NCBI RefSeq assembly: GCF_049243985.1
Contig: NC_135377.1
Location: forward strand, 77,270,941 to 77,334,940
DNA length: 64,000 bases
Source: Paroedura picta
Lineage: Eukaryota > Chordata > Lepidosauria > Squamata > Gekkonidae
Direction: 5' to 3'
Numbering within the stretch: position 1 is the first letter of the stretch; each line of letters begins with the position of its first letter. The position numbers were made by a program, and so were the translations under genes. This document shows, one piece after another, positions 54,113 through 64,000 of the stretch. The notes under the pieces were generated by a model. It saw nothing but the letters and a program-made list of their open reading frames with translations. It had not been told where the DNA came from and did not search any database.

Positions 54113-54725
54113 CATTCATATGACATAGAATCATAGAATCTTTAACCGCTCCTGCGGTTAAATAAAAGGGTAACACCACCTGGGGCGGGCCCTGTCCAGG
54201 ATAAAAGAGGGCCCGATCAGGAGCCACAAAGCGGCTCCTGATTGGGCCCTCCAAGTGTCCATCCAGGGCCAAGCAGCCAATGGGGAGGCACGTGAAGCGC
54301 CTTCCTTTTGGCCCCTCAACAGGACAGACCAAAATTCCATTCACCCAGCCCAGTCTGGCTGCCAGTCTGCTCCTGACCACTGCAGGGAGAGGAGGTCAGT
54401 AGGGCTGCCAAGGGGAATGAGAACAGGGGCTGCGCCAGCCCTTTTCACCCCAAGGCTGTCCCAACTGTCATGTCCAACTGTAAATTGCCTCAGAACCCTG
54501 ACAGGGCTGGTAGGAGGCTGCTGAGTGTTCCCCTTTCCCCCCCCCCCCTTCAGGCCTGCTGCGAAGGAACCTCTGACAGGCCCTGACTGAGGCCTTTCCA
54601 AGAGCAACGCAGGGGAGCCTGAGGGCCTTCCTTTTGACACTTTCCCCTTCTGCCAAACAGTTGCCTGACAGGGAGGCCACAGAAAAGCCCCTTCTCACTT
54701 AAAATACTGCTCTGCCCGGAGGTTA
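54113..54725 (+). repeat. Hairpin repeat family, inverted partner of 51290-51990
   Basis: Starts AATCTTTAACCGCTCCTGCGG, then TTAAATAAAAGGGTAA and the stem-loop GATCAGGAGCC-ACAAAGC-GGCTCCTGATT within GGGCCC ends (54209-54249). It runs to the GCTCTGCCCGGAGG block. CR1 and L1 sequence (52.0-54.1 kb) lies between the two arms. Confidence 0.8.
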
Positions 54726-55405
54726 GAGACAGCCAAGCCATGTGTCTTTCTTCTTTGCAACTCTCTGCAGATTTGAGGCCACTGCACAGCATTATTCTGC
54801 AGAGGAAACTGGCTCTTTTGTCTCCTGTTTCATCTGTACAACAACCCTGTGCAGTAGGCCTCAAGTCTTTCAATTCGACAACAACCTGTGTGGGAAGCCT
54901 TAAATGTTTCTTCTCTACCACAACCCTGTCCAAAGTAGCCCTTTCTGCCTGGGGAGATGATCTTTATACTCTGCAGGTGAGCTGTAATTCCAGGAGCTCT
55001 CCAGGCCACACCAGTAGGTTGGCTACCCCTGGGTTGGAAATATTCCTGGAGGTTTGGAGGTGGGACTTCAAAATCATACAATGCCTCAGAGTCCAGCCAT
55101 CAAATGAGCCATTTTTGCCTGTAGTTGGTCGGGAGTGGTGCAGGAGTGTCCCTCCTGACCTATGGGTTATAGCCAGCCCTTACCAGCGACTGTTTGTATT
55201 CTGGGGCGCAGACAGGCAGACCAGCATCAGTCCTGTGAGTCTGGAAAGTGCAGGAAGATCTAAATAAATATTTATAGCCTGAAACTGTAAATACAGAATG
55301 AGTAAATGTCTGGAGACATATAGTAACTGGCAAATAAAAAAAAACAGTATAAAAAACCTTACTAAGGTCAAGACTGCTGTGCACAGAGAGTCTTTCACTT
55401 AGGCT
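54726..55405. other. No gene recognised; CT-rich and repeat-like
   Basis: Three partial internal repeats of ACAACCCTGT/ACAACCTGTG lie near 54840-54930. The part at 54985-55075 (CAGGAGCTCTCCAGGCCACA, ATTCCTGGAGGTTTGGAGGT) resembles the end of the 46.5/48.3-kb inverted repeat family. The plus frame 54740-55267 has no known domain. Confidence 0.4.
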
Positions 55406-55680
55406 TGCCAGCTTCCCTGTGAGGCTCGCTACCTCACCTCCCTCATGTGGAGTCTGCTATGGGGAGAGAAAGGGAATACAATTGGAAAATGCTTTGAGAC
55501 ACCTGAGGCCTGCTGGGTCACTGCAGCCCATTCCCAGTGTCTCAGATCTCTCATAACCCCACATACCTCACAGGTTGACTATTGTAGAGAGACAAATGGA
55601 AAAGGTGTTTGTAAACCACTTTGAGACTCCTTTGGGTAGTAAGCAATAGGGTACAAAAATCCGTTCTTCTAAGGAGCAAC
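55406..55680 (+). repeat. Tandem fragments of the tRNA-SINE body
   Basis: CTACCTCACCTCCCTCATGT with GAGAAAGGGAATAC and TGCTTTGAGACACC, then CCTCACAGGTTGACTATTGT and AAACCACTTTGAGACTCC: two partial copies of the 3' half of the SINE seen at 24.3 and 46.0 kb. Confidence 0.6.
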
Positions 55681-56117
55681 TATGAAAGAAGCATGTGGGC
55701 ACATAACATTTTACCAACAGTGAAAACATGGGAGACAGAAGGAACAGGGTGGATACCTGTGTACTGTGACTACCCCATGTGTATTAGGGCAGAGGGGCAT
55801 TTTGGTGAATGTGGCCTAATTCACACAAGAAGGGAAATGACGCAGAACTGGGAGGAATTCATTGCCATGTAATCTTCCTCTAAGAAGGGTCTCCAGTCTG
55901 ATTTTCCCTTCACATATCTGAGGACATGGCTCTGGAAAGCTCATCTGTAACCACTATGCCACAATTCCCAAAGGTCAGTCCTCTCCCACACTCAACGAAC
56001 ATTCCACACCACAGGTTCTTGACACCCATCTCTCCACACCCATACCCTCATTTGCCACCATGCCAGCACAACCTCTCACACAACACACACATTCAACCTC
56101 ATGCCCTTACAGACTGG
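55681..56117. other. No gene seen
   Basis: Unassigned; the stretch from 55970 is C/A-rich. Confidence 0.35.
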
Positions 56118-56196
56118 ACAACTCCTCCCCTTCCTCTTCCCACTGCCAAGCTCTAGCACTTGTTGTCTTCTTGGATACAATGGGCTGTGCCCCTAG
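56118..56196 (-). repeat. Inverted copy of the 50259-50338 repeat
   Basis: CCTCTTCCCACTGCCAAGCT, CTAGC, TCTTGGATACAATGGGC and GCCCCTAGT are the reverse complement of the 50.3-kb repeat. Confidence 0.65.
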
Positions 56197-56380
56197 TCAT
56201 ATAATAATAGAGTTGGAAGGGAGCTCCTGGGTCTTCTAGTCCAACCCCCTGCACTATGCAGGAAACTCACAACCCTATCGCTCATCCACTGTAACCTGCC
56301 AACCCCTTGAGCCTTCACAGAATCAGTATCTCCATCAGATGGCTATCTAGCCTCTGTTCAAAAATTTCCAAAACAAGATT
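56197..56380 (-). mobile_element. CR1 second-subfamily 3' end
   Basis: ATAATAGAGTTGGAAGGGAG and CCAACCCCCTGCACTATGCA, then TCACAACCCTATCGCTCATC, matching the 3' UTR of the 19.3-20.2 kb CR1 in antisense. Confidence 0.85.
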
Positions 56381-56487
56381 TTATTTTATCAGATTTTTCA
56401 GCAGAAATATTTTTAAAATTCCACTGGAAAAACAATTCACTGATGGAACTCATTGCCAGAGGATGCAGTGATGTGTACTAATTAGAG

Positions 56488-56625
56488 ATTATAGAATCAT
56501 AGAATAATAGAGTTGGAAGGTACCTCATGGGTCATCTAGTCCAACCCCCTGAATTATGCAGGACACTCACAACCCTATCGCTCATCCACTTTAACCTGCC
56601 ACATCTTAAGCCTTCCCTTAAGATG
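56488..56625 (-). mobile_element. CR1 second-subfamily 3' end, another copy
   Basis: ATAGAATCATAGAATAATAG and GGTACCTCATGGGTCATCTA, then the same CCAACCCCCTGAATTATGCA block. Confidence 0.85.
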
Positions 56626-57059
56626 GAAAATTAATGAAGAAAAGGACCATCAATGTTTTATATGATTTTATGACATGCTATGACAGACAGCTGTAATCAT
56701 TCATGAGCTGAGTGTTGAATGAATCTTCACACCATCATCCTTGTACAGCTACAGAACAGTTTTGTACACTAGCTGACATAGGGTTGTCAAGCTATGCAGG
56801 AATATCATACTTCTCTAGGAAGTGGTAGAAAATTAACGTTAAAACCATAGAGTTGCCAGAGGACTAACATCACTTCTAGGTTTTTCATCTGCACAAATAG
56901 CAAAATCAGTTCTCTCTCTGAGATCATGGGTGAAATGTCAAGTAATTATATGATGCAGCAGGTATTACTAAGACTTCCAATAAACCTGTGTTATAATGTG
57001 CACATATGAAATACCACCATTTGCATCATTTTGTATTGTGTTACTTCGTTACAGCAGAA
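56626..57059. other. No gene seen
   Basis: AT-rich unassigned sequence. Confidence 0.35.
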
Positions 57060-57528
57060 ATACCCCAAGGAATTATTTGGATGAGGGATTAGAGGGGGTA
57101 CTTATTATATTTGCAGATGATACTAAACTGGGAGGGGCAGCAAACACGACTGAAGACAGCAACAGGATACAGGATGATCTTGATAGGCTCGAGAAGTGGG
57201 CTAAATTGAATAAAATGAAGTTCAATAGGGACAAAAGTAAAGTTCTGCATTTAGGTAGGAAAAACCATCTGCACCAATATAGGATGTGGGAGACTTGTAT
57301 TGGCAGTGGCATGTGCGAAAAGGATTTAGGAGTCTTAGTAGACCATACCTTGAGCAGGGGTCAGCAGTGTGACTCAGTGGCTGAAAAGGCAAATGGGATT
57401 TTGGGCTGTATCAAATGGAGTATCGTGTCCAGATCACGGGAGGTGATGGTACCGTTTTACTCTGCTCTGGTTCGGCCTCACTTGGAGTTCAGTTTTGGGC
57501 ACCCCAGTTGAAGAGGGATGTTGACAAA
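57060..57528 (+). mobile_element. CR1 second-subfamily RT C-terminal fragment
   Basis: A 171-residue frame reads [40 protein letters not shown] and MCEKDLGVLVDHTLSRGQQC. It ends abruptly at 57528 after VDKS, where the GC-rich leader of the satellite starts. The CR1 was cut at this junction, since the rest of its RT and its 3' end are absent. Confidence 0.9.
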
Positions 57529-57785
57529 TCTGTACACCGCCCGTGGCACCGCGGGCGCCACGGACTAAATAAAACAGTAAGGGGTTCTGGGGCGGGATGT
57601 GTCCGGGATGAGGAAGGGTCCAGATTGGACCCTTCCTCATGACAGACAACCGGAGGGACAAATCGGGAGGCGCGAAGCGCCTGCCGATTGGTCCCTCCGA
57701 TTCCCAGCCCCAGCAACTGTGAGCCGCGTGCAGCGCGGCTCGCAGTTGCTCCCGGCCTGACGAGACTCCAGCCGTCGAGAAGCTG
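57529..57785. repeat. GC-rich leader of the satellite: hairpin family copy with three stem-loops
   Basis: Starts CTGTACACCGCCCGTGGCAC, then GGACTAAATAAAACAGTAAGG, the same start as the 16.4-kb repeats. Three hairpins follow: GAGGAAGGGTCC/GGACCCTTCCTC at 57610-57639; CGGAGGGACAAATCGGGAGG with its partner to 57699; and GCAACTGTGAGCCGC/GCGGCTCGCAGTTGC at 57713-57749 with one mismatch. The last 60 bp (CGCAGTTGCTCCCGGCCTGA to AAGCTGAAGAG) reappear four times inside the array near 58027, 58207, 58545 and 58883. Confidence 0.8.
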
Positions 57786-60700
57786 AAGAGAAAAAAAAAA
57801 CACCCCTGTAGGAGCCTTTCGCAGCTCCAAGCCGAGAGCCAGCAGAAAAAAAAACCCCTGTAGGAGCCTTTCGCAGCCCCAAGCCGAGAGCCAGCAGAAA
57901 AAAACACCCCTGTAGGAGCCTTTCGCAGCCCCAAGCCGAGAGCCAGCAGAAAAAAAAACCCTGTAGGAGCCTTTCGCAGCCCCAAGCCGGCACGCCCACG
58001 AGAGCCAGCAGAAAAACATTAACCTCGCAGTTGCTCCCGGCCTGACGAGACTCCAGCCGTCGAGAAGCTGAAGAGAAAAAAAAAACACCCCTGTAGGAGC
58101 CTTTCGCAGCTCCAAGCCGAGAGCCAGCAGAAAAAAAAACCCTGTAGGAGCCTTTCGCAGCCCCAAGCCGGCACGCCCACGAGAGCCAGCAGAAAAACAT
58201 TAACCTCGCAGTTGCTCCCGGCCTGACGAGACTCCAGCCGTCGAGAAGCTGAAGAGAAAAAAAAAACACCCCTGTAGGAGCCTTTCGCAGCTCTAAGCCG
58301 AGAGCCAGCAGAAAAAAACACCCCTGTAGGAGCCTTTCGCAGCCCCAAGCCGAGAGCCAGCAGAAAAAAACACCCCTGTAGGAGCCTTTCGCAGCTCCAA
58401 GCCGAGAGCCAGCAGAAAAAAACACCCCTGTAGGAGCCTTTCGCAGCCCCAAGCCGAGAGCCAGCAGAAAAAAAAAACCCTGTAGGAGCCTTTCGCAGCC
58501 CCAAGCCGGCACGCCCACGAGAGCCAGCAGAAAAACATTAACCTCGCAGTTGCTCCCGGCCTGACGAGACTCCAGCCGTCGAGAAGCTGAAGAGAAAAAA
58601 AAAACACCCCTGTAGGAGCCTTTCGCAGCTCCAAGCCGAGAGCCAGCAGAAAAAAACACCCCTGTAGGAGCATTTCGCAGCCCCAAGCCGAGAGCCAGCA
58701 GAAAAAAAAACCCTGTAGGAGCCTTTCGCAGCCCCAAGCCGAGAGCCAGCAGAAAAAAAAACCCTGTAGGAGCCTTTCGCAGCCCCAAGCCGAGAGCCAG
58801 CAGAAAAAAAAAACCCTGTAGGAGCCTTTCGCAGCCCCAAGTCGGCACGCCCACGAGAGCCAGCAGAAAAACATTAACCTCGCAGTTGCTCCCGGCCTGA
58901 CGAGACTCCAGCCGTCGAGAAGCTGAAGAGAAAAAAAAAACACCCCTGTAGGAGCCTTTCGCAGCTCCAAGCCGAGAGCCAGCAGAAAAAAACACCCCTG
59001 TAGGAGCCTTTCGCAGCTCCAAGCCAAGAGCCAGCAGAAAAAAACACCCCTGCAGGAGCCTTTCGCAGCCCCAAGCCGAGAGCCAGCAGAAAAAAACACC
59101 CCTGTAGGAGCCTTTCGCAGCCCCAAGCCGAGAGCCAGCAGAAAAAAACACCCCTGTAGGAGCCTTTCGCAGCTCCAAGCCGAGAGCCAGCAGAAAAAAA
59201 CACCCCTGTAGGAGCCTTTCGCAGCCCCAAGCCGAGAGCCAGCAGAAAAAAACACCCCTGTAGCAGCCTTTCGCAGCCCCAAGCCGAGAGCCAGCAGAAA
59301 AAAAAACCCTGTAGGAGCCGTTCGCAGCCCCAAGCCGAGAGCCAGCAGAAAAAAAAACCCTGTAGGAGCCTTTCGCAGCCCCAAGCCGAGAGCCAGCAGA
59401 AAAAAACACCCCTGTAGGAGCCTTTCGCAGCCCCAAGCCGAGAGCCAGCAGAAAAAAACACCCCTGTAGGAGCCTTTCGCAGCCCCACGCCGAGAGCCAG
59501 CAGAAAAAAACACCCCTGTAGGAGCCTTTCGCAGCTCCAAGCCGAGAGCCAGCAGAAAAAAAAACCCTGTAGGAGCCTTTCGCAGCCCCAAGCCGAGAGC
59601 CAGCAGAAAAAAACACCCCTGTAGGAGCCTTTCGCAGCCCCAAGCCGAGAGCAAGCAGAAAAAAACACCCCTGTAGGAGCCTTTCGCAGCCCCAAGCCGA
59701 GAGCAAGCAGAAAAAAACACCCTGTAGGAGCCTTTCGCAGCCCCAAGCCGAGAGCCAGCAGAAAAAAAAAACCCTGTAGGAGCCTTTCGCAGCCCCAAGC
59801 CGAGAGCCAGCAGAAAAAAAAACCCTGTAGGAGCCTTTCGCAGCTCCAAGCCGAGAGCCAGCAGAAAAAAACACCCTGTAGGAGCCTTTCGCAGCCCCAA
59901 GCCGAGAGCCAGCAGAAAAAAACACCCTGTAGGAGCCTTTCGCAGCCCCAAGCCGAGAGCCAGCAGAAAAAAAAACCCTGTAGGAGCCTTTCGCAGCCCC
60001 AAGCCGAGAGCCAGCAGAATAAAAAACCCTGTAGGAGCCTTTCGCAGCCCCAAGCCGAGAGCCAGCAGAAAAAAAAACCCTGTAGGAGCCTTTCGCAGCC
60101 CCAAGCCGAGAGCCAGCAGAAAAAAAAAACCCTGTAGGAGCCTTTCGCAGCCCCAAGCCGAGAGCCAGCAGAAAAAAAAACCCTGTAGGAGCCTTTCGCA
60201 GCTCCAAGCCGAGAGCCAGCAGAAAAAAACACCCTGTAGGAGCCTTTCGCAGCCCCAAGCCGAGAGCCAGCAGAAAAAAAAACCCTGTAGGAGCCTTTCG
60301 CAGCTCCAAGCCGAGAGCCAGCAGAAAAAGAAACCCTGTAGGAGCCTTTCGCAGCTCCAAGCCGAGAGCCAGCAGAAAAAAAAACCCTGTAGGAGCCTTT
60401 CGCAGCCCCAAGCCGAGAGCCAGCAGAAAAAAAAACCCTGTAGGAGCCTTTCGCAGCTCCAAGCCGAGAGCCAGCAGAAAAAAACACCCTGTAGGAGCCT
60501 TTCGCAGCCCCAAGCCGAGAGTCAGCAGAAAAAAAAACCCTGTAGGAGCCTTTCGCAGCCCCAAGCCGAGAGCCAGCAGAAAAAAAAACCCTGTAGGAGC
60601 CTTTCGCAGCCCCAAGCCGAGAGCCAGCAGAAAAAAAAACCCTGTAGGAGCCTTTCGCAGCTCCAAGCCGAGAGCCAGCAGAAAAAAAAACCCTGTAGGA

Positions 60701-63700
60701 GCCTTTCGCAGCCCCAAGCCGAGAGCCAGCAGAAAAAAAAACCCTGTAGGAGCCTTTCGCAGCCCCAAGCCGAGAGCCAGCAGAAAAAAAAACCCCTGTA
60801 GGAGCCTTTCGCAGCCCCAAGCCGAGAGCCAGCAGAAAAAAACACCCTGTAGGAGCCTTTCGCAGCCCCAAGCCGAGAGCCAGCAGAAAAAAAAACCCTG
60901 TAGGAGCCTTTCGCAGCCCCAAGCCGAGAGCCAGCAGAAAAAAAAACCCTGTAGGAGCCTTTCGCAGCCCCAAGCCGAGAGCCAGCAGAAAAAAAAACCC
61001 TGTAGGAGCCTTTCGCAGCCCCAAGCCGAGAGCCAGCAGAAAAAAAAAACCCTGTAGGAGCCTTTCGCAGCCCCAAGCCGAGAGCCAGCAGAATAAAAAA
61101 CCCTGTAGGAGCCTTTCGCAGCCCCAAGCCGAGAGCCAGCAGAAAAAAAAACCCTGTAGGAGCCTTTCGCAGCCCCAAGCCGAGAGCCAGCAGAAAAAAA
61201 AACCCTGTAGGAGCCTTTCGCAGCCCCAAGCCGAGAGCCAGCAGAAAAAAAAACCCTGTAGGAGCCTTTCGCAGCTCCAAGCCGAGAGCCAGCAGAAAAA
61301 AACACCCTGTAGGAGCCTTTCGCAGCCCCAAGCCGAGAGCCAGCAGAAAAAAAAACCCTGTACTAGCCTTTCGCAGCTCCAAGCCGAGAGCCAGCAGAAA
61401 AAGAAACCCTGTAGGAGCCTTTCGCAGCCCCAAGCCGAGAGCCAGCAGAAAAAAAAACCCTGTAGGAGCCTTTCGCAGCCCCAAGCCGAGAGCCAGCAGA
61501 AAAAAAAACCCTGTAGGAGCCTTTTGCAGCTCCAAGCCGAGAGCCAGCAGAAAAAAACACCCTGTAGGAGCCTTTCGCAGCCCCAAGCCGAGAGCCAGCA
61601 GAAAAAAAAACCCTGTAGGAGCCTTTCGCAGCCCCAAGCCGAGAGCCAGCAGAAAAAAAAACCCTGTAGGAGCCTTTCGCAGCCCCAAGCCGAGAGCCAG
61701 CAGAAAAAAAAACCCTGTAGGAGCCTTTCGCAGCCCCAAGCCGAGAGCCAGCAGAAAAAAAAACCCTGTAGGAGCCTTTCGCAGCCCCAAGCCGAGAGCC
61801 AGCAGAAAAAAAAACCCTGTAGGAGCCTTTCGCAGCCCCACGCCGAGAGCCAGCAGAAAAAAACACCCCTGTAGGAGCCTTTCGCAGCTCCAAGCCGAGA
61901 GCCAGCAGAAAAAAAAACCCTGTAGGAGCCTTTCGCAGCCCCAAGCCGAGAGCCAGCAGAAAAAAACACCCCTGTAGGAGCCTTTCGCAGCCCCAAGCCG
62001 AGAGCAAGCAGAAAAAAACACCCCTGTAGGAGCCTTTCGCAGCCCCAAGCCGAGAGCAAGCAGAAAAAAACACCCTGTAGGAGCCTTTCGCAGCCCCAAG
62101 CCGAGAGCCAGCAGAAAAAAAAAACCCTGTAGGAGCCTTTCGCAGCCCCAAGCCGAGAGCCAGCAGAAAAAAAAACCCTGTAGGAGCCTTTCGCAGCTCC
62201 AAGCCGAGAGCCAGCAGAAAAAAACACCCTGTAGGAGCCTTTCGCAGCCCCAAGCCGAGAGCCAGCAGAAAAAAACACCCTGTAGGAGCCTTTCGCAGCC
62301 CCAAGCCGAGAGCCAGCAGAAAAAAAAACCCTGTAGGAGCCTTTCGCAGCCCCAAGCCGAGAGCCAGCAGAATAAAAAACCCTGTAGGAGCCTTTCGCAG
62401 CCCCAAGCCGAGAGCCAGCAGAAAAAAAAACCCTGTAGGAGCCTTTCGCAGCCCCAAGCCGAGAGCCAGCAGAAAAAAAAAACCCTGTAGGAGCCTTTCG
62501 CAGCCCCAAGCCGAGAGCCAGCAGAAAAAAAAACCCTGTAGGAGCCTTTCGCAGCTCCAAGCCGAGAGCCAGCAGAAAAAAACACCCTGTAGGAGCCTTT
62601 CGCAGCCCCAAGCCGAGAGCCAGCAGAAAAAAAAACCCTGTAGGAGCCTTTCGCAGCTCCAAGCCGAGAGCCAGCAGAAAAAGAAACCCTGTAGGAGCCT
62701 TTCGCAGCTCCAAGCCGAGAGCCAGCAGAAAAAAAAACCCTGTAGGAGCCTTTCGCAGCCCCAAGCCGAGAGCCAGCAGAAAAAAAAACCCTGTAGGAGC
62801 CTTTCGCAGCTCCAAGCCGAGAGCCAGCAGAAAAAAACACCCTGTAGGAGCCTTTCGCAGCCCCAAGCCGAGAGTCAGCAGAAAAAAAAACCCTGTAGGA
62901 GCCTTTCGCAGCCCCAAGCCGAGAGCCAGCAGAAAAAAAAACCCTGTAGGAGCCTTTCGCAGCCCCAAGCCGAGAGCCAGCAGAAAAAAAAACCCTGTAG
63001 GAGCCTTTCGCAGCTCCAAGCCGAGAGCCAGCAGAAAAAAAAACCCTGTAGGAGCCTTTCGCAGCCCCAAGCCGAGAGCCAGCAGAAAAAAAAACCCTGT
63101 AGGAGCCTTTCGCAGCCCCAAGCCGAGAGCCAGCAGAAAAAAAAACCCCTGTAGGAGCCTTTCGCAGCCCCAAGCCGAGAGCCAGCAGAAAAAAACACCC
63201 TGTAGGAGCCTTTCGCAGCCCCAAGCCGAGAGCCAGCAGAAAAAAAAAACCCTGTAGGAGCCTTTCGCAGCCCCAAGCCGAGAGCCAGCAGAAAAAAAAA
63301 CCCTGTAGGAGCCTTTCGCAGCCCCAAGCCGAGAGCCAGCAGAAAAAAAAACCCTGTAGGAGCCTTTCGCAGCCCCAAGCCGAGAGCCAGCAGAAAAAAA
63401 AAACCCTGTAGGAGCCTTTCGCAGCCCCAAGCCGAGAGCCAGCAGAATAAAAAACCCTGTAGGAGCCTTTCGCAGCCCCAAGCCGAGAGCCAGCAGAAAA
63501 AAAAACCCTGTAGGAGCCTTTCGCAGCCCCAAGCCGAGAGCCAGCAGAAAAAAAAACCCTGTAGGAGCCTTTCGCAGCCCCAAGCCGAGAGCCAGCAGAA
63601 AAAAAAACCCTGTAGGAGCCTTTCGCAGCTCCAAGCCGAGAGCCAGCAGAAAAAAACACCCTGTAGGAGCCTTTCGCAGCCCCAAGCCGAGAGCCAGCAG

Positions 63701-64000
63701 AAAAAAAAACCCTGTACTAGCCTTTCGCAGCTCCAAGCCGAGAGCCAGCAGAAAAAGAAACCCTGTAGGAGCCTTTCGCAGCCCCAAGCCGAGAGCCAGC
63801 AGAAAAAAAAACCCTGTAGGAGCCTTTCGCAGCCCCAAGCCGAGAGCCAGCAGAAAAAAAAACCCTGTAGGAGCCTTTTGCAGCCCCAAGCCGAGAGCCA
63901 GCAGAAAAAAACACCCTGTAGGAGCCTTTCGCAGCCCCAAGCCGAGAGCCAGCAGAAAAAAAAACCCTGTAGGAGCCTTTCGCAGCCCCAAGCCGAGAGC
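57786..64000. repeat. Satellite array, about 51-bp monomer, extends past the window
   Basis: About 115-120 tandem monomers with core GTAGGAGCCTTTCGCAGCCC, CAAGCCGAGAGCCAGCAG and an A-run plus CCCT. Length varies at 51-53 bp through the A-run and CACCCC/AACCCT ends. Left part (to about 58950): monomers interspersed with a longer insert, twice spaced 338 bp apart. Right part (about 59450-64000): strongly homogenised with two nested higher-order periods. Because the monomer is 17 codons and has no stop in any antisense frame, reading frames of up to 1,705 residues arise (frames FFFLLALGLGLRKAPTG, FFSAGSRLGAAKGSYRV and FFCWLSAWGCERLLQG). They have no initiation context or domain and are not called as genes. 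Confidence 0.97.

Noticed and set aside
57637-63991. Antisense open frames of 364 to 1,705 residues
   Set aside because: They are a by-product of a 51-bp tandem repeat without antisense stops. No start context, domain or splice structure supports a gene.
57786-64000. CRISPR-like regular array
   Set aside because: There are no unique spacers; repeats are contiguous, and the context is a vertebrate genome.

Overview
The window is nuclear DNA from a squamate reptile, most likely a lizard. Three things point there: a Sauria SINE (tRNA-derived head with a BovB-like tail), several BovB/RTE LINE copies, and many CR1 copies ending in ATTCTATG octamers. The species cannot be named from this sequence. 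No intact ordinary host gene was recognised. Almost everything is transposable elements, many nested in one another, plus one large satellite array. No rRNA, true tRNA, CRISPR array or prokaryotic operon is present.

Layout. 1-1.9 kb: CR1 ORF1 and ORF2 pieces. 1.9-4.7 kb: a decayed hAT transposase gene (BED finger, RNase H-like core, C-terminal dimerisation domain). 6.0-6.3 kb: a 250-bp palindromic hAT MITE. 7.3-15.8 kb: an antisense CR1 split by a young Ty3/Gypsy chromovirus-type LTR element (9582-15606) with a Tf1/sushi-like self-primer. 16.2-16.8 kb: two copies of a GC-rich hairpin repeat. 17.4-20.2 kb: rearranged CR1 pieces. 20.8-24.2 kb: a long BovB split by a hAT element that carries a CpG-rich minisatellite. 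24.3-28.1 kb: SINE, CR1-like piece, Copia-type remnant, CR1. 28.3-35.8 kb: tandem repeat, L2, an unassigned LINE split by CR1 that is itself split by BovB, an L1 piece and more CR1. 36.0-36.3 kb: Sauria SINE. 37.2-42.2 kb: L2 copies with nested BovB and MITE.

42.2-45.8 kb is the least explained part. Two convergent multi-exon genes lie there, each with canonical splice sites and its own AATAAA. The plus-strand gene keeps one open frame across five exons joined by four phase-1 introns. The minus-strand gene encodes a Myb/SANT-like DNA-binding protein with a coiled-coil, proline-rich tail and is lightly damaged. They could be a two-gene DNA transposon of PIF/Harbinger style or a host-derived pair.

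46-57.5 kb holds two large inverted repeats, simple repeats, a complete 1.5-kb L1-like element with a 16-bp target duplication, and further CR1 and L1 pieces. From about 57.75 kb to the end runs a satellite of roughly 115-120 monomers of about 51 bp. It is preceded by three hairpins related to the GC-rich hairpin repeat. It has nested higher-order periods of about 1.07 and 2.35 kb. Because 51 is divisible by three and the antisense strand lacks stops in every frame, the array produces very long spurious reading frames.
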